A DNA stretch of 13,658 nucleotides from a bacterium (lineage in GTDB: Bacteria; UBA9089; UBA9088): assembly GCA_003498085.1 (NCBI GenBank), contig DNCM01000184.1:1-13658 (forward strand), given 5' to 3'. Positions 1 through 7,873 of the stretch are shown piece after piece; positions within the stretch are counted from its first letter, which is position 1; each line of letters starts with the position of its first letter. Below the pieces are notes generated by a model. That model was not told the origin of the DNA. It did not search any database and saw nothing but the letters and a program-made list of their open reading frames with translations. Position numbers and translations under genes: made by a program.

Positions 1-78
1 GTTTCTCTCTTCCGTTTCCTTAGGTTTTTTACAATCCAAACAAGGATTCTTCTTCCATCCTATTTTACTTATCGGCAT
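1..78 (-). CDS. Partial N-terminus of an unrecognised protein with a CxxC motif
   Basis: An open frame starts with ATG at 78 on the minus strand and runs without a stop off the left edge, giving 26 residues that begin MPISKIGWKKNPCLDC and continue with lysine- and glutamate-rich sequence. The CLDC pair looks like half of a zinc-binding knuckle of the kind found near the N-terminus of some HNH-nuclease-like or zinc-ribbon proteins, but too little is present to assign a family. An extended -10 promoter element lies 28 nt upstream, which supports a real gene start. No Shine-Dalgarno sequence is obvious in front of the ATG. The gene lies downstream of mfd on the same strand after a 163-bp gap, so it probably has its own promoter. 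A chance open frame of this length is quite possible. Confidence 0.4.
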   Translation of the reverse strand, partial: MPISKIGWKKNPCLDCKKPKETEERN

Positions 79-105
79 TTTTTGGCAAAAACTTTTATAG
101 GAAAA

Positions 106-114
106 ATTATAACA
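106..114 (-). promoter_or_regulatory. Extended -10 promoter element for the left-edge gene
   Basis: The minus strand reads TGTTATAAT, a perfect extended -10 (TGnTATAAT). Transcription would start about 7 nt downstream, leaving a leader of about 20 nt before the ATG at 78. No good -35 hexamer was found at 15-18 nt spacing, which is tolerated for extended -10 promoters. The region is AT-rich, so a chance match cannot be excluded. Confidence 0.35.
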
Positions 115-241
115 ATTGTAGATTTATACTTTTATTTTAGTTTTTTAGGTTATAATAAGGCTGGGCAGTTATATTTTTCATAACCCATTGATATTTAAGA
201 ACATTCTCTCTATCTTTTGTTGTGTAAGTTGAGTTTTTAGC

Positions 242-3061
242 TTATTTTTTATACCCCTCAAAGAGCCTTAATGTAGGTTCTGGAATCTTTCCAAACCTAT
301 CTCTTATCTCATCCCTTAACTTCTCTACAGGATAGCCAGATGAGAGTTTCTTGTAAATATTGAACCTCTCTCTTTCATCGCCTATATATTCCTTTGGGAT
401 GTATGCATCGTCTGGAATATCAAAGGGAAGGGTAAGCTTTTCTTCAATCTCTATCCCTTTTATCTTACAAATAGTCATAGAGAGTAGCTTTGTCCAAAGT
501 GAAAGGCCAATTGCCTTAATATTCCCAGATTGCTCCTTTCCCAAGATATTCCCACAGCCTCTCATCTGCAAATCAGATAGTGCTAGGGAATATGATGATC
601 CAAGATGGCAGAATTCCTTTATACGAGAAAGTCTCTCTTTTTCCTTTTCCTTCAGTCTTTTGTCTGGGTATAGAAAATAGCAATATGCCTTTTCATAAGA
701 CCTTCCAACCCTTCCTCTTATCTGATATAGGTCAGCAAGGCCAAAATTTTGTGCAGAGTTTACAATTATCGTATTTGCCGATGGGATATCGAGGCCAGAT
801 TCTATAATCGATGTTGAAACAAGGCAATCTATCTTCTTATTCAAGAAATCGATCATTACCTTCTCAAGTCTATCCTCCTTTAACTTTCCATGTGCAATGC
901 CAATCCTTATTCCAGGAATAAGAAATTTTATATATTCTCCAATATTGTTTATCGTTTCGATGTCATTATGGACGAAAAATATCTGACCATCCCTTTCAAG
1001 CTCCATCTTTATTGCCTTTCCAATTACATCGGGGCTAAATTTCAGAATATGGGTTTCTATATCTTTTCTCCCTTTAGGAGGTGTGTCTATTATACTCATC
1101 TTTCTAATTCCAGATAGTCCTAAATACAATGTCCTTGGAATAGGTGTTGCAGATATGGAGAGGCAGTCTGCTGTTTTCTTAAGATTCTTTAGTTTCTCCT
1201 TCTGCATAACCCCAAACCTCTGTTCTTCATCGATAATTATTAAACCAAGGTTTTTAAAAGATATATCGTTTGAAAGGAGTCTATGGGTTCCAATGACAAT
1301 GTCAATACTTCCTTGTTTTAAACCTTCAATTGTTGCCTTTATATCTGATTGGCTACAAAATCTTGAAAGAAGACCAATTTTTATAGGAAATCCTTCCATC
1401 CTTTCGCACCATGTATTGTAATGCTGATGGGCAAGAATTGTTGTTGGAACTAAAACTGCACACTGCATACCATCCATTATTGCCTTAAATGATGCTCTAA
1501 TTGCAACCTCTGTCTTTCCATATCCTGTATCTCCAGCAAGGAGTCTATCCATTGGTTTTGTACTTTCCATATCTTTCTTTATCTCATAAATTGCTTTTAT
1601 CTGGTCCTCTGTCTCTTCCCAGACAAATCCTAGTTCAAGAAAGTTCTGCCAGATTGTATCCTTTGAAAATACATGTCCTTGATATATCTCCCTTTCTGCA
1701 TAAAGCTCAATCAGTTCCTTTGCGTATTTGAATAAATCTTTCTTTATTCTATTCCTTGTCCTCTCCCATAAACCAGAGCCAAGCCTTGTTATCTTAGGCT
1801 CCTCTTCACCAATATACTTCTCGATAAGGTCAATTCTCTCTGTTGGGATGTAGAGTATATCTCCTTCTTTATATTCAAGGACAAGAAAGTCCCTTATTTT
1901 TCCACAGGACTTAAGGCTCTTTATCCCTGAATATTTTCCAATACCACAGTTTGCATGGACAGCGTAGTCTCCAATATTAAGCTGGTTAATATCATAAACT
2001 GGAAGGACCCTTTTTTCCTTAAATCTTTTCCTTCCAAAATAAGGTCCTTTCCCAAATATCTCGTTTGTTGTAACAACAACTGTATTTTCAAATGAAAATC
2101 CAGAAGATATACAAGAAACAACAATTTTTACATCCGAACCGACTAATTCTTTCATCCTCTCTTTCTGTCCTTCATAGCCTGCACAAACAATAATATTTAT
2201 GTCATTTTTTATCCAATTTTTTACAGAATGGACAAATTTATCTATCTCTCCATTAAAATTTGGGATAGGGATTCCACTAAATGAACCTTCGCCAAAATAG
2301 CTTATTTTTATAACGTTTTCCATTCCCTTTATTACATCAACATCCATCTCATCGATCAAAGCATCTTCTTCATCTAAAACTATAACTCCATCCTCAAAGT
2401 AACTAGACAAAAATACATCTTCATACTCTAAGCAGGGTTCAATCGTTGCCTTCGTGTTGTTTTGGAATGATATTTGAGTATCTGGGTCAAAAAGCCTCAA
2501 AGAAAAAACACAATCTCCATCAAATTCACACCTTACAGGATGCTCATAATTTATTGGCCATATATCGATTATTCCACCCCTTACAGCTATAAGCCCCTTT
2601 TCATCACACTTTTCATTTATCTTATAGCCAATATTTGCTAAATCTTCTTTTGTTTTTTCAAAACCCCTTTCGTCGTCAAGAGAAAGATAGATTTTATCTT
2701 TATCTAAGTCCTCCTTCGATGGAACCTTTTTTGTAAGAGAAGAAGAGCAGGAGACAACATAGGTTTTTTCATTTTCCTTAAGTCTTTTAAGTATCTCTCT
2801 TTTTTCAGAAATAACATCCGATGGAAATATCTCATCTTCTTTTGGAAATAAATAGACACATGAAAGAAAACAAGAGATATCTTCGTAGAGTCTTTCCATT
2901 AACGATTCTTTTGTAACAATTAGAGCTTTCTCTCTATCTTTCAATAAAGATGCTAATAAAATTGGCTTTAAATTCCGAGGAATACCCGTTATATTTTCTC
3001 CTTGTTTAATTTTGAACAAAGAAAGGAGAAAGTTGAGTGGAGGATTTTTTTGTTCTTTCAT
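242..3061 (-). CDS. mfd: Transcription-repair coupling factor Mfd (short form)
   Basis: Mfd is a cytoplasmic DNA translocase that pushes stalled RNA polymerase off lesions and recruits UvrA for nucleotide excision repair. The 939-residue protein has a UvrB-homology N-terminus (about 20-210, with RGGIIDIWP at 161-169), an RNA-polymerase interaction domain (about 355-430, with IGDYAVHANCGIGKYSG), and a RecG-like SF2 translocase core: Walker A GDTGYGKTE at 510-518, DEEQ at 611-614, SATPIPRT at 637-644, and motif VI QIRGRVGR at 780-787. A C-terminal TRCF domain begins near 875 but ends after DRFGKIPEPTLRLFEGYKK, well short of the usual domain end. The total is below the roughly 1150 residues of typical Mfd. 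The protein lines up with the family from about residue 23, so the ATG at 3061 is a sensible start, although TAGGA abuts the ATG with no spacer. It is divergent from the secreted-protein gene at 3144. The family call is very secure; the short ends are the odd part. Confidence 0.96.
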   Translation of the reverse strand: MKEQKNPPLNFLLSLFKIKQGENITGIPRNLKPILLASLLKDREKALIVTKESLMERLYEDISCFLSCVYLFPKEDEIFPSDVISEKREILKRLKENEKTYVVSCSSSLTKKVPSKEDLDKDKIYLSLDDERGFEKTKEDLANIGYKINEKCDEKGLIAVRGGIIDIWPINYEHPVRCEFDGDCVFSLRLFDPDTQISFQNNTKATIEPCLEYEDVFLSSYFEDGVIVLDEEDALIDEMDVDVIKGMENVIKISYFGEGSFSGIPIPNFNGEIDKFVHSVKNWIKNDINIIVCAGYEGQKERMKELVGSDVKIVVSCISSGFSFENTVVVTTNEIFGKGPYFGRKRFKEKRVLPVYDINQLNIGDYAVHANCGIGKYSGIKSLKSCGKIRDFLVLEYKEGDILYIPTERIDLIEKYIGEEEPKITRLGSGLWERTRNRIKKDLFKYAKELIELYAEREIYQGHVFSKDTIWQNFLELGFVWEETEDQIKAIYEIKKDMESTKPMDRLLAGDTGYGKTEVAIRASFKAIMDGMQCAVLVPTTILAHQHYNTWCERMEGFPIKIGLLSRFCSQSDIKATIEGLKQGSIDIVIGTHRLLSNDISFKNLGLIIIDEEQRFGVMQKEKLKNLKKTADCLSISATPIPRTLYLGLSGIRKMSIIDTPPKGRKDIETHILKFSPDVIGKAIKMELERDGQIFFVHNDIETINNIGEYIKFLIPGIRIGIAHGKLKEDRLEKVMIDFLNKKIDCLVSTSIIESGLDIPSANTIIVNSAQNFGLADLYQIRGRVGRSYEKAYCYFLYPDKRLKEKEKERLSRIKEFCHLGSSYSLALSDLQMRGCGNILGKEQSGNIKAIGLSLWTKLLSMTICKIKGIEIEEKLTLPFDIPDDAYIPKEYIGDERERFNIYKKLSSGYPVEKLRDEIRDRFGKIPEPTLRLFEGYKK

Positions 3062-3067
3062 TCCTAT

Positions 3068-3097
3068 ATTTTAGCAAAAAACTTAATTTTTTGTAAA
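3068..3097 (-). promoter_or_regulatory. Candidate mfd promoter, possibly giving a leaderless mRNA
   Basis: On the minus strand TTTACA (3097-3092) and TAAAAT (3073-3068) are separated by 18 nt, and the -10 is preceded by TGC, so it reads as an extended -10. Only 6 nt lie between the -10 and the ATG at 3061, so transcription should begin at or beside the start codon. This fits the absence of a properly spaced Shine-Dalgarno. The 3062-3143 region is very AT-rich, so the match is only moderately convincing. No equally good promoter for the rightward gene was found; TAAAAT at 3111-3116 is a weak candidate without a -35. Confidence 0.35.
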
Positions 3098-3134
3098 AAA
3101 AGGGGTTAAGTAAAATAAAAATTATGCCGATAAA

Positions 3135-3139
3135 AAGGA
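3135..3139 (+). promoter_or_regulatory. Ribosome binding site of the modular secreted protein gene
   Basis: AAGGA lies 4 nt before the ATG at 3144 and supports that start. An ATG at 3139 and one at 3124 are both out of frame with the long protein. Confidence 0.55.
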
Positions 3140-3143
3140 TGAG

Positions 3144-6100
3144 ATGCATATATTACTGGTTGCTTTTATTTTTCTCTCGGGTATTATCTGGGGAGCTTCT
3201 CCAAATCTACCTTTTAATTGGCAGATAAGCACAATTCCAAGTCTCGATGATGTTGGAATACATCCATCAATTGCTATAGATTCATCTGGAAGACCTCATG
3301 TTTCATATACAAACCTTACAACAGGGAGATTGATGTATTCATATTGGACAGGCTCTTCCTGGACTACATCTGTTGTTGGAACTCACGGTTCTTGCGGGTA
3401 TTATACATCTCTTGCTTTGGATAATAAAAACAATGGACACATAAGCCATTATGATATGACAAAAAAAAGGCTTTTGTATACAAATGTATATCACATTGGA
3501 ACACAATCTTTTGGAACAAGTACGGTTGTTGATAATGGAGGTGCTGGAAGGTTTTCATCCCTAAAATTAGATTTAGATGGACGTCCAAATATAGCTTATT
3601 ATGATGAGAAGAATATGGTATTAAAATATACGTTTTGGACAGGAATAGACTGGATAAAGCATATAGTTGATTACTCTCCAAAAAAAGACAGAGGAAGGTT
3701 TGCATCACTTTTTCTCATCGAAGATACGCTTCCATGTATGAGCTATTATGATGCAACTGATGGTGATTTGAGATTTGCATTTTGGAATGTAACAGAATGG
3801 GGTTCAATGACAATTGATACTTTAGGAGATGTTGGGAGATTTTCATCAATAGCAGGAACTGCTGGAGCACTTCATATTGCTTATTACGACGCAACAAATG
3901 CTAATTTGAAGTACGCATTTAATTCTACTGGTGAGTGGATAATACGGACTATAGATACATCGGATGATGTTGGACAATATTGCTCAATTGCTTTGGATGG
4001 CTTAAATGTCTATATCAGCTACTACGATGCGACAAACAAAGATCTAAGGATTGCCTACGGCTCTGGTTCAACATGGGGAACACAGGCTGTTGATTCATCT
4101 GGAGATGTTGGGATGTATTCTTCTATCTGTGTCCATGATGGAGCTGTCCATATAGCCTACTATGACAATACGAATGGTAAACTTAAGTACGCAACTTTAG
4201 GGACAGAAACAATTCCAAATAGTCCAAGCGATTTGGTAGCAACAGCTATTTCAAGCTCGACTATAAACCTATCGTGGTCTGACAATTCGATAAATGAGGA
4301 ATGTTTTATAGTGGAAAGGGGACAAACAATTACAACATTTTCCCAAATTGGGACAACAACCCTTGCAACATACACAGATACTGGGCTTTCAAGTAATACA
4401 ACATACTATTACAGGGTTTGTGCATATAACCAATATGGGACATCTGGCTATTCAAATATAGCATCCGCAGTAACATTTGACATTCCACCAATTGCACCAT
4501 CTAGTCTTGTAGCAACAGCAATTGGTTCGTCTATCATTGGGCTTTCCTGGGATGACAACTCAACAAATGAGCTTTGGTTTATCATTGAAAGGGGTTCTAC
4601 AATTACCGCACTTGTTTATATTGGAACAACAACAAATTCAACATATACAGTTATAGGGCTTTCCCCAAGAACAAGTTACTACTTCAGGGTTTATGCGTGG
4701 AATTTAACGGGTGGCTCATCAAACTATTCAAATATTGCATCTAGTACAACTTGGGACATTCCACCACCCCCCCCATCAACCCTGACTGCAACTGGAATAT
4801 CAAATTCGGCTATAAATCTTTCTTGGTTTGATAATTCAGACAATGAGATTGGCTTTGTTATTGAAAGAGGTTCTACAATTACAGCCTTTGTTTATATTGG
4901 AACAACGACAAATTCAACCTATACAGACACAGGCCTCCTTCCAAACACAAGATACTACTATAGTGTTTGTGCCTATAATACCATGGGTACATCAAGCTAC
5001 TCCAATATAGCCTCTGCAACAACAGGTTTAACCCTGCTTTATCTTTCTCCATCACCCTTTGTTGTTGGTTCTGGCTCAACATCAACAATTAAGGTTATGA
5101 TAGATAACGTTGTAAATATGGTTGGTGCATCCATATATCTTTCGTTTGATCCAGATATTCTTGAGGTTTCGACAATAACATTTGGAGATTTTCCACCCGG
5201 AGCATCTATTCTATTTGAACAATTCGACAATGCATCTGGAACAATTGTCTACTCACCTATTTTAATGACTGGTTCATCGACTGGTTCTGGAACAATTGCA
5301 AATATTGAATTTAGAGGAAAGTCATCTGGAACATCTGCAATTTCATTTGAGGTGTCTGAAGATCCAAGTATAAAAAAGACAAATCTAATAGATAATGATG
5401 GTGGTGACATTCCATTTTCTTGGCAAAATGCCTTTTCTTCATCAACTATTATGGGAACACTGACAGGGAAGATTGTATCACTTGGAACAGAGTCCATGGA
5501 ATTTTCTGGGATTATCGTTGGGGTTCTTGGAATTGGTACAACAACAACAGATAATCTATCAATGTTTACATTTGTAAGTATCCCTGTTGGGACTTATACA
5601 CTCTGGGCAGATACATATGGTGCAGGAAGTATAACTTACGAGATTTGCGTTGGGACAGAAACAGACATTGGAACGATTAGCCTGCTAGCAGGAGATACAG
5701 ATGATTCAGGGCAGGTAAATTTGGCTGATTTTTATAGACTTAGAAAAGAATTTGGCCAATCTGCAGAAGGGCTTGAAAGTGATTTTAATCATGATGGAAA
5801 TGTTGATCTTATTGATTTCTATATATTAAGACATAACTTTGGAAAGATAGGGATTCTTTCGAAAAGCACAAAAATACAAAATAATAATGTTTCTCTTTCC
5901 ATTTTACCAGATTCTTTTTCTATAAAGGAAGGAGAAGAGTATGAGATCGATATAAACATAGAAAATGTTTCATCTTTGATTGCTTGCTCGCTACATATCT
6001 TTTTTAACCAAGATGTACTTGATTTAGTAAAGATAGAGAATGGCGGATTTCTTAAGAATGCACAAGTGCTTGAAGAAAAACAAGAAAACGGAAAGATAAA

Positions 6101-7466
6101 ATATACCCTCGCCCTTTTTACAGGAGAGGTTGTAGGGTCTGGATGTCTTGCAAGGATTTTGTTTTTGGGAAAGAAAGATGCTTTTTGTAGACTTTCCTTT
6201 GATAATGGAACAAGGCTTATGGATAAAGATGGCAATTATATTACATTCGAAACAAAAAGAGAAAATGCAACTGTCAAAATAGAACCACAGGATATCTCTA
6301 TCTTTATTGATGAAGAAATAGATGTTTCTATTTTTGTCTCTTATCCAGATCTTCTTGGTGCGCAAATTGAGATTTTATATCCAGATTGTCTTGAGCCTTT
6401 AAAGATAGAAAAAGGGGATTTACTTTCCGGTGTCTTTCTTTTTGGTACAAGCAATGGAAAAATAACTATAGTCTGTGCAAGGATTGGGGCATGTACAAAT
6501 AGTTCTGGGAAAATAGCAAATATACTGTTTAAAGGGATAAAGGAGGGAGTTGGGAGTATATCATTTTCCCTTGTTGACCTTAGGGATTCAAACAACTCAA
6601 AAGTTTCTTCATCTGTTTATCCTGCAAATATAACAATAAAAGATTACTTTATGGGAGACCTAAACAAGGATAAAAAGCTAGACCTCGATGATCTAATGTT
6701 TATTATCACAAACTGGAAGAAGGATATACCTGATTATGATATAGGTCCTGCAGCTGGAAAGCCACCAAAGCTTATTCCAGCAAAAGATGGTATCATTGAC
6801 TTTGAGGATTTAATGGTATTCTGTCTAATGTGGAATTATGTAAACTCAAATTCTCATTCCAAAGCTAAATCCCAAAGTTCAAATATCATCTGGATTGAAG
6901 AAGAAGGGAGAGAGTTTGTTATAAAATATAAAGGTTCTTGTATCCTTGGTGGCCATATTGAACTTTTTGTCGATGGATTTTTTGATATTTCGCCAAAGAT
7001 TTCTCCATTCGTCTATCTTTTGGAGAAAAATAGGCTCATCATTGACTTTGGCATAATCAATAATTTTGATGGAGAGATTGCAAGGATAAGGGGAGACAAT
7101 GTTTTGTTTGAAAGGGTCGATATAAGGGATATGGAGAATAATAAGATGAATGTAGAAAAGAAAGATATTGTTTATTTATCAGTTTTATTCCAATCCTATC
7201 CAAATCCAGCAAATAATGCCTGCTATATACCATTTAAGCTTGCAAAAGATAGTAATGTTTCAATAGAAATTTACAATATCTTAGGCCAGAAGATAAGGAC
7301 AATAGATGTTGGACAAAGAAGAAGGGGTTCATACACCCAGAAAGATAAAGCAATATTCTGGGACCTAAGGAATGATAATGCACAACCAGTATCTAAAGGG
7401 CTATACTTCTACAAGCTAAAGGCAGGGGATTTTTCTTCTGTAAAATCTATGGTGATCAGAAGATAA
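3144..7466 (+). CDS. Modular exported protein: propeller, FN3, cohesin and dockerin modules, C-terminal sorting domain
   Basis: This 1440-residue protein has no recognised enzymatic domain and is probably a surface adhesin, scaffold or binding protein. Order seen: hydrophobic signal peptide (2-18); seven propeller-type repeats (about 37-354) with the recurring core YYDATNxxLKYA; three fibronectin type III domains (about 357-446, 450-540, 541-628); a cohesin-like domain (about 629-765); a carboxypeptidase-regulatory-like domain (about 768-848); dockerin 1 (850-902) with two intact calcium loops (D851/D853/S855/D862 and D880/N882/D884/D891); two more cohesin-like domains (about 912-1045 and 1046-1165); dockerin 2 (1170-1233), whose second loop lacks the first acidic positions; an unassigned beta-rich stretch (1240-1345); and a C-terminal domain (about 1347-1440) with SYPNPANN, IYNILGQKI and GLYFYKL, typical of T9SS type A/FlgD-like Ig sorting domains. 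The signal peptide has no lysine or arginine in its n-region. Export and surface attachment are inferred; the ligand is unknown. Confidence 0.88.
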   Translation: MHILLVAFIFLSGIIWGASPNLPFNWQISTIPSLDDVGIHPSIAIDSSGRPHVSYTNLTTGRLMYSYWTGSSWTTSVVGTHGSCGYYTSLALDNKNNGHISHYDMTKKRLLYTNVYHIGTQSFGTSTVVDNGGAGRFSSLKLDLDGRPNIAYYDEKNMVLKYTFWTGIDWIKHIVDYSPKKDRGRFASLFLIEDTLPCMSYYDATDGDLRFAFWNVTEWGSMTIDTLGDVGRFSSIAGTAGALHIAYYDATNANLKYAFNSTGEWIIRTIDTSDDVGQYCSIALDGLNVYISYYDATNKDLRIAYGSGSTWGTQAVDSSGDVGMYSSICVHDGAVHIAYYDNTNGKLKYATLGTETIPNSPSDLVATAISSSTINLSWSDNSINEECFIVERGQTITTFSQIGTTTLATYTDTGLSSNTTYYYRVCAYNQYGTSGYSNIASAVTFDIPPIAPSSLVATAIGSSIIGLSWDDNSTNELWFIIERGSTITALVYIGTTTNSTYTVIGLSPRTSYYFRVYAWNLTGGSSNYSNIASSTTWDIPPPPPSTLTATGISNSAINLSWFDNSDNEIGFVIERGSTITAFVYIGTTTNSTYTDTGLLPNTRYYYSVCAYNTMGTSSYSNIASATTGLTLLYLSPSPFVVGSGSTSTIKVMIDNVVNMVGASIYLSFDPDILEVSTITFGDFPPGASILFEQFDNASGTIVYSPILMTGSSTGSGTIANIEFRGKSSGTSAISFEVSEDPSIKKTNLIDNDGGDIPFSWQNAFSSSTIMGTLTGKIVSLGTESMEFSGIIVGVLGIGTTTTDNLSMFTFVSIPVGTYTLWADTYGAGSITYEICVGTETDIGTISLLAGDTDDSGQVNLADFYRLRKEFGQSAEGLESDFNHDGNVDLIDFYILRHNFGKIGILSKSTKIQNNNVSLSILPDSFSIKEGEEYEIDINIENVSSLIACSLHIFFNQDVLDLVKIENGGFLKNAQVLEEKQENGKIKYTLALFTGEVVGSGCLARILFLGKKDAFCRLSFDNGTRLMDKDGNYITFETKRENATVKIEPQDISIFIDEEIDVSIFVSYPDLLGAQIEILYPDCLEPLKIEKGDLLSGVFLFGTSNGKITIVCARIGACTNSSGKIANILFKGIKEGVGSISFSLVDLRDSNNSKVSSSVYPANITIKDYFMGDLNKDKKLDLDDLMFIITNWKKDIPDYDIGPAAGKPPKLIPAKDGIIDFEDLMVFCLMWNYVNSNSHSKAKSQSSNIIWIEEEGREFVIKYKGSCILGGHIELFVDGFFDISPKISPFVYLLEKNRLIIDFGIINNFDGEIARIRGDNVLFERVDIRDMENNKMNVEKKDIVYLSVLFQSYPNPANNACYIPFKLAKDSNVSIEIYNILGQKIRTIDVGQRRRGSYTQKDKAIFWDLRNDNAQPVSKGLYFYKLKAGDFSSVKSMVIRR
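3252..4205 (+). repeat. Seven tandem propeller-type repeats within the secreted protein
   Basis: Residues 37-354 contain seven copies of a unit of about 45-50 residues, with pattern G-aromatic-x-S-hydrophobic ... YYDATN-x2-L-K/R-Y/F-A ... W ... I/V-D. Copies begin near residues 37, 82, 133, 183, 230, 276 and 322. Copies 4-7 are the most alike; copies 1-3 are more diverged, and copy 7 stops before the tryptophan strand. Seven units suit a seven-bladed beta-propeller, probably a ligand-binding head. Confidence 0.75.
4212..5027 (+). repeat. Three tandem fibronectin type III domains
   Basis: Residues 357-628 hold three units of about 90 residues, each opening with a proline-rich linker (IPNSPSDL, IPPIAPSSL, IPPPPPSTL), then a strand with NLSW or GLSW, DNS, a strand with ERG, and a YTDTGL-x-NTxYYY-type end. 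Units 2 and 3 are close to 90% identical in DNA over one 64-nt stretch (4587-4650 and 4863-4926), which points to recent duplication or gene conversion. Confidence 0.85.
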
Positions 7467-7708
7467 TCAAACTACAAAAACCGCATGGCAATAACCATTC
7501 CTGACTATATTCTTTACAATCCTAAGAGACAAAATTCGGTATTCTCTAGACCAGTCTTTTCAAAGCATTGAACTACCCTGTTCATCTTATCTTACAATAA
7601 GTATACTGTAACATTGTACTAACCCCCACACAATAAATGACAGATTAATTTAGTCGTAATAGAGGAAACTCGATTTTACAAAAACTTAATGAATTTTTGA
7701 AGATTTTA

Positions 7709-7717
7709 TGGTATAAT
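7709..7717 (+). promoter_or_regulatory. Extended -10 promoter element for the ATPase-kinase operon
   Basis: TGGTATAAT is a perfect extended -10 (TGnTATAAT) located about 160 nt before the ATG at 7879. No -35 consensus was found at standard spacing. Its position in the only sizeable gap before the operon makes it the best promoter candidate there. Confidence 0.45.
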
Positions 7718-7749
7718 ACTAAGGGGGAGGTTTACAGAAGAAAAAATAA

Positions 7750-7839
7750 ATGATTATTATAGATGCAGACAAGGGAAGGGATAAAGACTTACTTTTCATT
7801 CTTAATAAGAATGGTTCCAATAGTTCGAAATGTTTTTAA
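7750..7839 (+). CDS. Possible 29-residue leader peptide upstream of the ATPase operon
   Basis: ATG at 7750 opens a frame ending in TAA at 7837-7839, encoding a short polar peptide that starts MIIIDADKGRDKDLL. It lies inside the predicted leader of the operon, between the -10 element and the ATG at 7879. There is no clear Shine-Dalgarno at normal spacing, and no family resemblance was recognised. It may be a leader peptide, a gene remnant or chance. Confidence 0.15.
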   Translation: MIIIDADKGRDKDLLFILNKNGSNSSKCF

Positions 7840-7868
7840 AAATAAAATAAAAGATCTTCATTAAGAAC

Positions 7869-7873
7869 AAGGA
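7869..7873 (+). promoter_or_regulatory. Ribosome binding site of the propeller-ATPase gene
   Basis: AAGGA sits 5 nt before the ATG at 7879 and fixes that start. Confidence 0.6.

Noticed and set aside
148..185. Inverted repeat GGTTAT/ATAACC downstream of mfd as a terminator.
   Set aside because: Only 6 bp of pairing with a 26-nt loop and no T run at the proper place on the minus strand.
69..3133. The 10-mer ATGCCGATAA at the start of the left-edge gene (69-78, minus strand) also occurs at 3124-3133 (plus strand).
   Set aside because: Ten-base coincidences are expected many times over in both strands of a window this size, and flanking sequence aligns poorly.
5819..6595. Minus-strand open frames opposite the secreted-protein gene (up to 138 codons).
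   Set aside because: They are antisense shadows of a strongly supported modular protein and resemble no family.
7485..7498. ATGG-caataa-CCAT hairpin as a terminator of the secreted-protein gene.
   Set aside because: A 4-bp stem without a following T run is not convincing.
7485..7571. 28-codon open frame after the secreted-protein gene.
   Set aside because: No ribosome binding site, no recognisable family, and a length expected by chance.
7593..7618. TACAAT...ATTGTA imperfect palindrome as an operator for the ATPase operon.
   Set aside because: It lies about 100 bp upstream of the -10 element, the arms are short and AT-rich, and no second copy was seen.
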